Source: Owenia fusiformis (Eukaryota > Annelida > Polychaeta > Sabellida > Oweniidae). From it: DNA of 64,000 bases. The stretch spans positions 11,599,375-11,663,374 of the forward strand of contig CAIIXF020000005.1 in assembly GCA_903813345.2 (NCBI GenBank), in the 5' to 3' direction. Under the pieces are notes generated by a model. It was not told where the DNA came from. It saw nothing but the letters and a program-made list of their open reading frames with translations, and ran no database searches. Positions 34,251 through 46,333 of this stretch are shown here, piece by piece. Position numbers and translations under genes: made by a program. Position 1 is the first letter of the stretch. Each line of letters begins with the position of its first letter.

Positions 34251-37200
34251 ATGTCATGTAAGTTCGTCACTGGAGATAGTATTGATGTGCCTGCTGAGTG
34301 GCAGTTGGTTGATCCTGGTAGAATACAACATGGCGTGGTAGAGAAGAACAACTATATCAAGGTAAACATGAAGTCTACTTGCTTATCAGGAATTCAATGT
34401 AGAATTCAAGTGAAATTTGTAAAAATAGTAGGAAGATCAAAATTTGTTTAAAGAATGTTATATATTTTACAATTAACCAATCACTCTGTCCTATACCATC
34501 TTAAATATAATGCCATTGAAATACATGTGTTTGTATATCTTGTTAGGGAACAGTACATACAAGGTATCCGCTTGTTCCGAATGTAAGGAAGAAACCGCTG
34601 ATTAAGTTCATCCTACAGCTTGATGCAGGTAAGGCAAGGACGTAGCCAGCTTTCAGTCAGGGGGTGCGTTTGCCAAAAAAAATCATTTTTCAGTCTGGGG
34701 GGTACAATCGTGGCATTAGCGAGCCCAAAAAAATTATATAAAGATTTGTTTTAAATTTTACAAAAATTGATGCATCTTTCTTCAAAATTGAGCTTGAAAC
34801 TTCAAATAAAAGAGACATTATTGGAAAATATAAAAAAGTCATCAAGCAACCAGCCTACTGTATAATCCAACAAATCTTTAGTTCCAACCAACCAACCAAC
34901 TTAAACATTTTGTACCAATCGACAAACAATTAACCAACCTACAGACAGACAAAGAAACAAACAAACCTATACTAATCTACAAACAGACAAGCCTATAAAA
35001 CCAACCTCAATATTAAAAATTACAAAATGCTTATACAGAAAGTATTTTAATAAACAGTTTTTTAATATAACATAGGTTCATCCATCTCTCAATAGAACAC
35101 ACCTTTTTATTAATCCTTTAATGACCTTTTGAACTGATACTGTTTCAGATGGATTAAAGACCCCTACAGCTAGCACTTCAACTGCCAGCACAGATAGTAT
35201 AGGGAAAGTCCTAGTCAGTGTTTTCCTTGTTGGCAAATATGCCCAGCAAGCAGATCCATTTTCTCAAGGGGTATGTCAAATTTGGAGTACTTGCATGATT
35301 ATCTCATTTATTGATGTTCGGGAGAAAGAGAACGCCTTATTCCAATCATTTGTCCAACTGGTTTTAGAGTGGCCATCATCTAATGTCAATACTGTATCAC
35401 CGTATTTTTGTTTCAATTTATTAAATTGCCTTTTTTAATTTTTATTTATTTATGACATACTTTTACATTTTTTTCTGTCATAACTTAAAAAGAAGTCCTG
35501 AATTATGTTGATATTTTACATTGAATTCCGATTTTCTATTGAATTTGGCAGTATTGACAAATAATTTGAAAGCATGATGAATAATCTGTCTTATATTTGA
35601 TTTTATGGTTACAGAAGCTCTAAAACTGAACATGTTTCAATTTGCCTTTCTCTTTAAATTGCTAGATGACAGTAATTCTATAACTGAACAGATGGCTTTC
35701 TCAATGTTTTTAATGTGTTGTGGTTATCTAGTAGTCAACCCTGTACTTTTATATTATAAATGTTTTAGGACTGTGTAGTGCTGAGTGACTTCTACATTGA
35801 GAACTCAACCAGTAGCACAGTTGCCAACTGTACTAACCACGTGGTCCTCGATGAAGCCAAGTCTCAAGCAACTATCATTGTAAGTGTTGGTCACTATTTT
35901 TAAAGTAATGTTTTGTATTGCACACAATATTATGAAATATGCTGAGACGTCTTAATATCCATTTATCAGTTTCTATGTTTCCATACACTCCCTCTTTTAA
36001 TTGGTAGACATATTTGTTTTTGGAGCATTCTCTCATTTTATTGTTCTGTCTCCTGCTTATCTATTTACCTTTAGTTTTTATCTCAGTCCTTGATTTTCCT
36101 CTTTTTCTCATGAATTAGTTTTAAATACCTTAAATCGCAGATTTGTTTCCAATGTATGGAATTCTCCAATTTTTAAGAATTAATTCCATTTTTCAAAATT
36201 TCCAAGATTTTCAAAAACTCTCAGTCTCTCCTGAATTTCCAATGAGAAATCTTTGCTTTTATCAGCATTTACATGGATTTTCTTACATAGGCTTTATTTT
36301 GAAAGCCCAAAAGCCCATAGCATTTATAATTTAACACCCTGAACTTTTTCTTCCAAAAAGGGTTATCAATTTGAAAAAACTGAATTGTGAAGTATGGCTA
36401 ATGTTATTGTTTATATTTGATATCTTAACAAAAGAAGTATTGGTACATAATGATGAAAGTGAAAACCTTGTGCGGGTAGAGACTAAGGCAGGACAAGTTC
36501 AGGCAAGCATATTATAACACCTGGTTGGCGAAGCCCTTGTTTTTCACTGTCAAAATTCCATTGTATGATGCCCTTTTTCCAAATGGAATATTTATTATAG
36601 TATTATTCTATAAACATAGGCTTTTGCTGTAAATGCTATTATTGATTGTACATCTTAAATATAACATAACTGCATAATTATAAAGTGGAACTTTTGCATT
36701 TGATTAACAAATAAAATACATGAACCCAACCTACATTGTTCATGCAAATTGGAATATAGGATGAACAAATCAAAAATTTACAAAATGTCAGGAGAGAGGG
36801 TAAATTTTTTCTTTTTTCTTTCTTAAAATAGTCATGGTAATTTGGATCATTGTACATTTATAAATAAAATGCAGGGGTTTCACTAGAATTTCTCACAACA
36901 GGCTAAATATATGTAAACAAGTTGAAGTCCCAAAAAACAACAGGCGATTTTGTGAAAACAACTTGTGAAAATTGCCTGTTGCCTGCTGCTAATGAAACCC
37001 CTGAAAATGTAGAGTGAATATTGCTATTTATTGGAATCAAACTGCAGGGAAATACATGTACATTCTATACTTTCAGATTTTACACAAGAAGAAATCTGAT
37101 GTAAACACAGTTAAAAGACCACATGGGCCAGTGACAGCAAAACCTGCTTCAAACATGCCTAAGACTCAGGTATTTATTTGCTATTTGTTAGTCATATCTA

Positions 37201-40200
37201 ATTAATCTTAAAAGGATTTATTAAAGGCAGAATCTGATCTATAGGGGGTGACAAAATTACAAGCAACATGTATAATTGACCTACCAATTTATTCCTTACA
37301 ATATCAAATACAATATCTCCCAAAAGGTTCACAATATGTTATAAATTGGTGAAGTTATTAATGATTCAAAGTGCAAAAATGAGTGAAAAATGTTTAAATT
37401 CTCCCAAATAATAAGAATGGTAACCATTCTTATAGAAAAATAATACATTATTTTAAAAATCTTTAGTTTTCCTGGAATAAAGTATGCACTTTTGTGATTT
37501 TTAGAAAATAGGCATGACAAGGAATGGCATGAGCCAAAAATATTCTAAAATTGAAACAATTTTTTGTTTAGCCTGCTCGCTATATCTGATTCTCTCTTTA
37601 ATTTTCTAGAAACAAAGTGAATAAGTAGACCTTCATACAGATTTAAGCTACTTTCCTAGAGCATGTACCATCGATCTTTCCAGAAAATCTTTCAGTTTTG
37701 CTTCATTATCTTTACAGCAATTTATCCAATACGCAAGACAGCGTTTAGGGGATTCATTCATATGTGAAGGGTTCTTTATAGACGAATGTTATATTTATAA
37801 ACATTGTTTGTATGTTATAATTCCAGAAAGCGAGGGAGTACAGTTATACGCCACTATCAGATCTATTGGTTGGTAATACATACTGTGTATATGGTGTGTG
37901 TAAGTTCTACAAACCTCCTAAAAGAACAAAGGGGTCTGGTATGCATACTTGTAATGTTTTCATTCATTTAATTTCCAATTTAACGAGAACATACTCAAAA
38001 TAAAATACAGTATGTCCATTATATTGTTTTCATGATTTGTCCCATAATTATAAGAAATTGAAAGTAAAATTAGTAAAAGGAAAAATAATTTCACAGGTAA
38101 GGAAAATCCTAGCATGGTTTAGCATAATTTGATTTGTTATCATTTGGTTGAGTATATTTTATTGTGTCACCATCATGAGTGGTGACACATTGTTATAGTC
38201 TCCAACTTTTTTGTGGACAGCATTTGGCCATTGGTGTTTAGTGTCCAGTGGTCTGTGTTCAGCGTTCAGCATCTGTAACAAATGGCATGTGGTGACATAA
38301 CACATTTTGCATGTTAATGCCTTGTTATCGCACCTTTGGGTGGTACAGTATATTGTGATATTTTTTTTATTTGTTATCAATTGGTATTATCCTCTGGTTA
38401 TAGATTACAACATGATTGTGAGCCTAGTAGATCCAAACCTCCATGACAATAATGCTAAACTAAAGTGTTCTATATTTCTGCGTGATGAATCGAACTTCCC
38501 CAAAATAAGGGCTGTGGGAGATATTGTGAGGTTTCACAGATTAAAGGTAAATAACAAGTGGTACATTGTACATTCCTCTTGGGAAGTGTTCCACTTATAA
38601 TGGTTCATTTAACATTAAGGCAGTTGGTCTTTGGACTCTTAAGTGCTCCACTAACAGATGTGTTCCATTTGTAGATGTTTTCCTTTGTACATGTTTCACT
38701 GTAGTTATTTGCTTTTCTGTACTGTATCTGCCAACATTGTTTAATGTAACTTTATGTAGTGCACTGCACACAAAAATTAAGTTCTTATTTTTTCCTGCTA
38801 GATCACATCATTCAGCGATGAGTTACAAGGGCAAATAGGACCAGGGTTTTCAAGCCTAGTTTGGCCAGGGCAGATAGATGGCAGTCTGGAGCCACGAACA
38901 AACAATAAAACATTCACAGTCACTGATGATGACAAAAAAAAGGTTTGGTTCCTCAACAATTGGTTTGTTTTAATAATTGTGACATGGAAAAATACAAATG
39001 ATATCTTACAACAGTTTTTATGTCTGTGCCAAATGGCAAGTGGTGACATTTTTCATGTTAATGTCTTGTCTAAAATTGCCTTCAGTCCTGAAATGTGCTC
39101 ATTTTGTTCTAAATATTTGGTAGAAAAACCTGACCGAAAGTACACTTATATAAGGACTATACCTGGAGCTATGTACCTGTATTGGACCAATGCTTCGATG
39201 AATTATTCTATTTCAGGTGCTAGAACTACGCAAATGGTACAATGATCTCATGGAGAGGACCCTGATCAAGAACCATGCTTCTCTGAAGGTTTCTGACTTT
39301 GTATTGGACCAGTACTTTGATCTGACCTGCCAAGTTGTTGGGAAGTATGTAAGCACTAAAAAACACTTTGTTGTACTACGGATCTGGGATGGCACTAAGC
39401 CTTCAATGTAAGTGAAATAAGTTTGTTTGTTTATTATTTATTATTGACAATAATTACTGTTGTAGCAACTGTATACCACTCCTAGTTTTCTGCAAGCAAT
39501 GCTGAATTTGGTTTTTAAATATTTCTCTCATACTTTAGTAACACACCATATAATGTTACGACCCAAAAGCTGAGTTACCTATACTACGAACCAATCAAAT
39601 AACAGACATGTTTTTAAATATTTCTCTCATTTATGGTTCAGTTTTTCTACAATAACATGTTTCCAATCATCCAAATGAAGTCGCTCCATAACAACCATTT
39701 CTTTGAAACAATCAAATGAGAGACATTTATAGTTCAGTCTTTGTAATATAATGTGCCCTGTTTACCCAAAAATTGAGTTTCTTTGAACTAATGAAACGGG
39801 AGACATGGTTTTCGATGCTTTTATATAACATGCTTTTATAACTTAATGAATAAAGACTGAGATTTTATGATTTATGGTGTAATATATGATCAAAGATTTT
39901 ATTCTGTTCATTGCTAAAAGACCAAAATTGTTCATTGCTAAAAGACCGAAATCGCGTAGTGATTGAGGTCCTTGGCAATGGCATTGACCAATTTGAGGTC
40001 ACATATTACATATTTGCCATAAATCATAAAATCAAGGTCTTTGTTACGATTCTAATATGATAAACAGAGAAGAAAAACAACTTTTGCATTTCTGAATTTT
40101 AGCGGTCATACATACTCCAATATAGACCAGTAAATCAATTGTTCTAGCTATTGTGACATCACGTATCATATAAGAATCTCATTTATAGTCCAGTGTATGT

Positions 40201-43200
40201 ATATGAGGAGTTTGAGACGCAATCTGCAGCTACTGACTGTGATGAAGAGCTTACTAAAGCAGCTAGAGGTAGAATGGTTGATGTTGCTGTATTTGATGAA
40301 CATTTTACCAAATCTGCACACATACAGGTAATGGTTGGAGTCAATTTTAATCCATTATTTTGCTGCTGTGTTATTTGATAAATGTGCTTTACTGAGAAAC
40401 TAATAAATGTGCATCGGTAATAGTGAGGTGATTTCTTTGATTATTGAGTTTGTGACTCACAATACTTATATATCTTAAAGGAGGATAAAGAGTAAAAAAA
40501 GTTGGAAGTAATCTCTCCATGAATTATCCCAATGACATGTATCTCTTAAAAGCCAAATTTCATTTTCTGAAAAAAATTAGGATATCTGATCAAATATGGA
40601 GGTTATTGAATATTTTATTCAGAAATTTCCAGTTTCATTAGAATTGAAAGAGATGACCATTTCTTCAAATATTTGATAAAAGGATTATCCTAATAAAGTC
40701 GGAACTGTTCAACTTTTGAGGAAATAGACACGAGTGACATGGAATGACGAGGGTAAAATATTATAAAATTGCGACAATCTTCAACTCATCTATATGCCTT
40801 CTACTCCCTTAATCACACTATTTCGATTGTTTCTAATCTTTATTTAAATACTCGTAATTTGATTAATTCCAGCCTGGTGCTTACATAACTCTAGTCAACC
40901 TACATGCAATGATCAGTACAATAGCAAAGACTTCTCCTCCCACCGCAGAGCTATGTGTTCATGGGGGCTACTCCTATGGCCGTGATGTCATAGTTCTCCT
41001 TAGCACCAACCTCAAGGCAGTGGCATTAAAAACTTTCCTTGCTGATGTACCAATTGAGGTGTCTAGCTCTACTGACAAATCTAAAGGGGATACACAAAAA
41101 CAAGTAAATGATGAGATCAATGGCAATGTTATAGAAGGTCATGCAAATGATGCCATTGTTGTTGAGAGTACCTCTGATGATATCATTAATAATGCTACGT
41201 CTGAAGCTCCTCCTGATGAATCTAAGAAAGAACAAGAGAAAGAGAAACAGGCAAAAAAGGAGACAAAGCAAGACCCTAAAGACACATCACAAGACACAAA
41301 ACATAATATAATAGAAAACACAAACCAAAATGCAATACATGACAAAGCACAAGAACCCACACAGGCCAAAAATCAAGACATACCAAAGGCCAGGGACACA
41401 AAACAACAGACACTAAATGTGACAAAACCAGACAAAAATATTGATAGTGTTGAAGTGACAGATGAAATACTGACTGTGCCAGATGCTAGTCCTGTGGTCA
41501 GAGAGCCAGTGAAGAGACAAAGAAATGAAGAAGAGAGAAGTGGGGAGACTCCTGCAAAGAAGGTCCAAAAGACAGACTTTGATGATAAGGTTCCTAGTAA
41601 CAACTTAGTGGATGATGCAGCAGGGAAGTTGGAGGATGTGAAGCTGGAAGATGCCCAAGGATCAGCATCTCTAAGTGGGGAGATATGCATGCTAGAGACT
41701 GCATCAGGTACATATCTCATGAAATAATGCCCATGTATAGTTGTAAACACTTTGTTTTGCCCATGCTTATTCCAGGCATTAAGGAGGCTGAGTTAGCCCT
41801 GTATAAAATTTTGGTTCCCTGAGAATTATATTTGTTCTTGGCCATTGGCCATTGACTATAAATGTATAAGGAAAATAATCATAATTAACATGGATTGTAT
41901 TTTTGAAGTTGTGCTAATTACCTCCTTATTTTATATACAGTAAAACCTGTTAAGTGGAACACCTGTAAATGGAACTCTTCAAAATCTTTACTTGTTTGTA
42001 TAATATAAAATGAACGTCTAAGTGGAACTCGTTGGAACACTATTTTGAGGTGCTAATGGTGTTCCACTCACACATGTTTTGCTGTAATTTTTTACTGCAA
42101 TATGCTGTTTCTGTATGATCCATGCCATAGAGCGGTATAACAAAATTTGAAAATATATGTAGCACTAAACTTCTGTTGGTTACAGTTAATCTTCAAGGTA
42201 CAAACCTAATGACCACACCATACATCTTTATTTTTCTGGCTTCCTTCCAGTCTTAACAACAAATCACCATGTAAAACCAAGTAAACTAAGAGATGTTGAG
42301 AAGTGTTCATCCCCAAACAAGTTCCGTATTATGGCACGTGTCTATGACTACCAACCACGAACCACAAAATTAGATGAGTTCCTACGATTGTGTTGTCCTC
42401 AGTGCCATTACATGTGAGTACAATAAAACCTAGCTAATCTGAAGACCACTCGGACTGGCCAGTGTCTGATATAAGATGTTCACATTTAAAGGTTTCTTAA
42501 AAGGTCAGTCAAGGAGAGGAAACAAAATTGGGACTCAGAAAAAGTGTTCAAATGAGAGGTGTTCCAATTAGAGAGGTGTTTGGATATACAGGTTTTACTG
42601 AATTATATTCATAGTGTTGACTATTGTTGAGTATGTAATGCTCTCTCCTTGAGGCAACGAGATACACAGCACCAGATTAAGAATCTGAATACAATATGTA
42701 CCTTTGTGAAAATTTAAGAAATCCTGACATTGGGGTATGGGGTATTTTGGTCAATTTTGGATATTTCAATAAAGCTAAAGAAATTCATAAATTGTCACAT
42801 TTGATGAACGGCAATTGTACAGCACCTGTAGCTTCCAAAAATTGAGAGAAATATGCAACATTGAGAGCGATATGCAGTAAAAATTAATAGGGACAAGCAG
42901 TATGGTGTAGATTTTCTATATCAATTTTGTGAAACTAAGGCCACTGTATGACTGTCGTACACCCCACATAGATCAAATGTGACTGATGCTTAAATTACTA
43001 GAGGATATTTTTAATTTCTCATTTCAATCTGATTAAATTTCTTAATACATTTATATATAGAAGCACTCTAGAGAAGATAGAGGAGGAGTATGATGTTCCA
43101 AGTGTGGTCTACAAGAGTATTGGACTCTATAAGTGCCCCAAGTGTGTGAGAGATGACAATGTGACAACAACCAATGGTGCTAGTCCAGACAGTGACATCA

Positions 43201-44413
43201 TAGGAACTCCTACTGAAGGTATTACAGGGGATAGTGATGCAAATGGGCTATGCCAAGTTAAAGCTTATTTGTGCTAGAAGGCACTAGGGGAACTGATAAA
43301 GGATAAAAACTTGGTTCCTTCCTTACCTTCTATTTACAGTGATTACCTTGAATGCATCATGTCAGAGAACTTTCTGATCAGTTTTTATTAGCTAATGTGG
43401 CAAATCATTTAAAGCAATATATTGGGCACATTACATCATCATAATAATATACACTGTACTTTGCATTAAGCCAAGGTTACACTTTTACGTTTTAAATAAG
43501 CTCTCATAATCCTGACTTAAAAAAAATCACCTTTTCAATTTCAGTTGGAGGTCATCCTCTGTTGAAGTATTCGTTCATGTTGAAGCTGCTGTTACGAGAC
43601 AATACTGGATGGGTTGTAGCTAACCTATGGGGGGACCATGCTGTAAGTATACTAGTAGTGGATGAAACCAAAACACAGTGTAAGCCTCAAGAAATCTGAC
43701 TTTGGAAGCCATTTAGAGAATAGAATATGATTTGTGAAATTGGATTCTTTCAAAATGTTAGGTAAAGGAAAATTGGATTTTATGAATTGTAATTCAAATT
43801 ATTTAAGAGAACTGGCCTGTCAAATGTAAAGTCTTAAGAGTCTTAAGTTAGTTCTGCACTTTCACAAATGTCCACATAAAATGTGAAAAACATTAGCTAT
43901 TTCATTAATTATTGGGAATTCTAATCATGAAAAATACATAAGAATTCTTACAAATGATTTTCAAGGATCCATATAACATTTCTGATTAACGGTTTACCAA
44001 GTAAATAAAGTGTCTATAATATGTGTACAATACAGTTGGCATTTCATGTATTTAATGCACTGCTGTTCTCAAAACTTATTTTATATGAAAGTGTTCTACA
44101 TGTATACTTCCAGGAAACATTCTTCAAAGGTATCAGAGCTACAGCTATGTTACTAGATGACTCAGTCTTCCATGCTATTACAAACATTCTGAAACAACTT
44201 TGTCCTTCAACGAACAATAGTGATATCCTGGAGGGTACAGACACTCAAGTGAGCAACAGGCTTGTCTTGAATAATAATGACAGTCTAGTGGATCACGACC
44301 CAAAACTGAGCAACAGGCCTCTCCTGGACTGTTGCATATTGTCACATCATGGTGCTAATGGACTGAGCTATCAGATATTTAACACAAGACTTGCACTTGA
44401 TATAGATGGATAG
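34251..44413 (+). CDS. POT1: POT1, protection of telomeres protein 1, complete, 15 coding exons
   Basis: POT1 is the shelterin subunit that binds single-stranded telomere DNA through OB folds and binds TPP1 through its C-terminus. Exons: 34251-34361, 34547-34628, 35149-35270, 35769-35879, 37077-37169, 37827-37938, 38404-38546, 38802-38942, 39217-39407, 40189-40327, 40873-41707, 42251-42413, 43061-43218, 43545-43642, 44114-44413; 2799 nt, 932 aa (human 634). All phases agree. Residues 1-173 are an N-terminal extension with an OB-like strand pattern. OB1 (~177-305) has YGVCKFYKPP and GDIVRFHRLK. OB2 (~306-475) has YFDLTCQVVGK and VHGGYSYGRD. A ~215-residue charged linker has a KRQR...PAKK possible NLS. 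The C-terminal OB3 has CPQC and CPKC pairs only about 28 residues apart and ends near SYQIFNTRL. The first ATG follows an in-frame stop, with A at -3. The identification is strong; the extension's function is unknown. Confidence 0.94.
34635..34815. repeat. partial GCGTAGCCAGC element in POT1 intron
   Basis: GACGTAGCCAGCTTTCAGTC and the following ttttacaaaaattgatgca block match the element at 31321-31581. The right part is missing. Confidence 0.6.
36872..37002. mobile_element. 131 bp MITE in POT1 intron
   Basis: CAGGGGTTTCA at the left and TGAAACCCCTG at the right bound a sequence with an internal aacaggc/gcctgtt inversion. Confidence 0.6.
38164..38335 (-). repeat. dispersed GCATTAACATGC-type repeat, copy 2 (POT1 intron)
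   Basis: It reads in inverse orientation on the plus strand: gtgtcaccatcatgagtgg, aacaaatggcatgtggtgac, ttttgcatgttaatgcc. It lies about 70 bp upstream of the acceptor of the exon starting at 38404. Confidence 0.75.
39030..39080 (-). repeat. dispersed GCATTAACATGC-type repeat, copy 3 (POT1 intron, fragment)
   Basis: aaatggcaagtggtgacatt followed by catgttaatgtcttgt matches the conserved end of the family. It lies about 140 bp upstream of the exon starting at 39217. Confidence 0.6.
41936..42086. repeat. TACAGTAAAACCTGT-type element in POT1 intron
   Basis: tacagtaaaacctgttaag and the inverted end ttttgctgta bound about 150 bp containing agtggaacac repeats. A second related copy lies in the next intron at 42419-42601 (inverted end tacaggttttactg). 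Confidence 0.5.
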
Positions 44414-44720
44414 AAAAAAGGATGTTAGAGACTGAGAGATCTCGAGGGAGAATCTCGGAGGATTCAATATCTATATGGGGTCTTACCCCTTCTTACCTCA
44501 GCAAATAGTTAATATTCTCACCTAGATCTTATGATTTGCTCCCTTACCATATGTGTCATTCTATTTAAGGTGCCATTATTCAAGTTTTTACTCTTGAAAT
44601 GAAAAGGTTTTTAAGAAGAGGCAATCCTATGAAGGTAAAGAAATTAAACATGCAATGTTGTGTACTTTGTTTGAATGTTTATTGATGACATAAAATAAAC
44701 ATACATTAGTTCACATAGAA
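44414..44720 (+). terminator. POT1 3' UTR and polyadenylation signal
   Basis: AATAAA occurs at 44694-44699, 281 nt after the POT1 stop codon. It is a plausible cleavage signal. No other feature is seen. Confidence 0.5.
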
Positions 44721-46190
44721 AAAAATTGTACTGTTCCAAATATACAACTCATTCATTTACACTTGTTCTATACTAAGTGACATTAGAAGGAGATTCAACC
44801 AATTTTTAAACCTTGAAAAGTTACAACATTGAGTTAGTTGTGTAGTTCAAAATTGTTGACCCATCTTAGTAAAATGTTTACCACTACAGTGCTATACATG
44901 TCACAAAGATTTCAATACTGACTCAAACTATAGGCCAAGGCCATTGGTGGATGTAAAATCTAGCAAACTTTAATGCTGAAATTTATTTTGGTTCAAAGTG
45001 TACATTAATTAATTATTTAATTTTTGACAATACACATTCAACAGCAAATACTAAATCTTAATAATGCCCATTTGTTATATTGCCAATGGGCAGCAAATAG
45101 AACTTACTTTCACTTAAACACTGGCCCAGGATTTCATTACAAAACAAGGCATTAACATGCAAAATGTCATCACCTGCCATTTGTTACAGATGTCAAATAC
45201 CCAAGCCAAACACTGTCAACGAAAAGGTTGGGGTATGTCACCACTTTTGCATTAACCAGCCCACATTATATTTGATTAATGACCATCACCTTAGAGAGCC
45301 ACATTCTGATCTCTGAAAAACAACTACAAGTTACTATCTAGTAGTAACAGATTCAGATGACTTCATCTAGCAAAGCTATTGGAATTCTATGAACAAAAGA
45401 AACATTTAATATTAATTACCTAGGAATAATGAGAAATCAGAATGTGCCTCTTTAAAATTGTTTTACACAAGTTACACGTTGAGTACAAACAAGCATATTT
45501 TACTGTCTCTTGAAAGCACATGGTTTCTGATAAAGCATTACATAAGATATACACATGCAGGCCTGGCTGTAGCCAGCTTTTGTTTTCAAAAGATTCCACG
45601 GGGGTTCACATTCATGGGCGTAGCGCTATTTTTATAAGTAGTAAGCCACCACAGGAATAAGAGTTGAACAAAGCGAAAAATGAGTCTTCTGGGGGGGAGA
45701 ATTTTTAAGTTTGGTTGTATTTGGAGTGTATTTGTAACCATCTGGTACGTCTGTGCGTACCAGGCGCTACACCTATGACGTTTGACAACTTTGGCCCAAA
45801 ATCACTTGAAGTACTCAGAATGGTGAGAAACCGCATGATCCTGAAAGAAATTTTGGTGAGATGGGATGAGTTCAAGTGACCTCCTGGCTATGGGCCTGCA
45901 TGTTTGGACTAGTTTGATGAAGATTTGCCAATGCCTGATAATAACTATATCTGACTGTATTAATGACAAGAAAGCTGATGGTTGCCTTATACTTCCAACC
46001 ATAAACAGTACAAACCTGAAATTCCAGTCACTTTGCTTGAACCTCAGTATTCATCTTCATAGACAATATTTTGTTGTTAATTTTCACATTGAATATATTC
46101 CTCACATTTGAGTTCAATAAGTAAAAAAACTATAATTGTTTACAGCAACCATAACAAGACAGTAACAGGTTAATAAGGAAAGTCTCCTTT
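44720..46190. other. convergent intergenic spacer, POT1 to CYB561D2
   Basis: No gene is seen between the 3' ends of POT1 (plus) and the b561 gene (minus). The spacer contains one dispersed repeat (45143-45255) and a fragmentary GCGTAGC-type stretch at about 45560-45780. It is otherwise AT-rich. Confidence 0.5.
45143..45255 (+). repeat. dispersed GCATTAACATGC-type repeat, copy 4 (intergenic)
   Basis: acaaggcattaacatgcaaa, atgtcatcacctgccatttg and ttacagatg are followed after about 60 bp by the inverted tgtcaccact end. Confidence 0.75.
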
Positions 46191-46333
46191 TAATGCTTTA
46201 TTATGTACTCCCTGCTCATATCTCATATTTTAAAATATACCTCTTGGTTTTCTAATTTATTGTTTAATGGTGAAGGCAGATTATCACATGAACACTTTGG
46301 ATTTGACTATGAGTGACTTGAAAAAAGGTGATG

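Noticed and set aside
41026-41750. Antisense ORFs opposite the large POT1 exon
   Set aside because: They are shadows of the biased codon composition of the charged linker; no similarity or splice support.
42414-43060. Possible hidden exon for the POT1 HJRL insertion
   Set aside because: The intron has many stops in all frames, is partly filled by a dispersed repeat, and shows no HJRL-like peptide.
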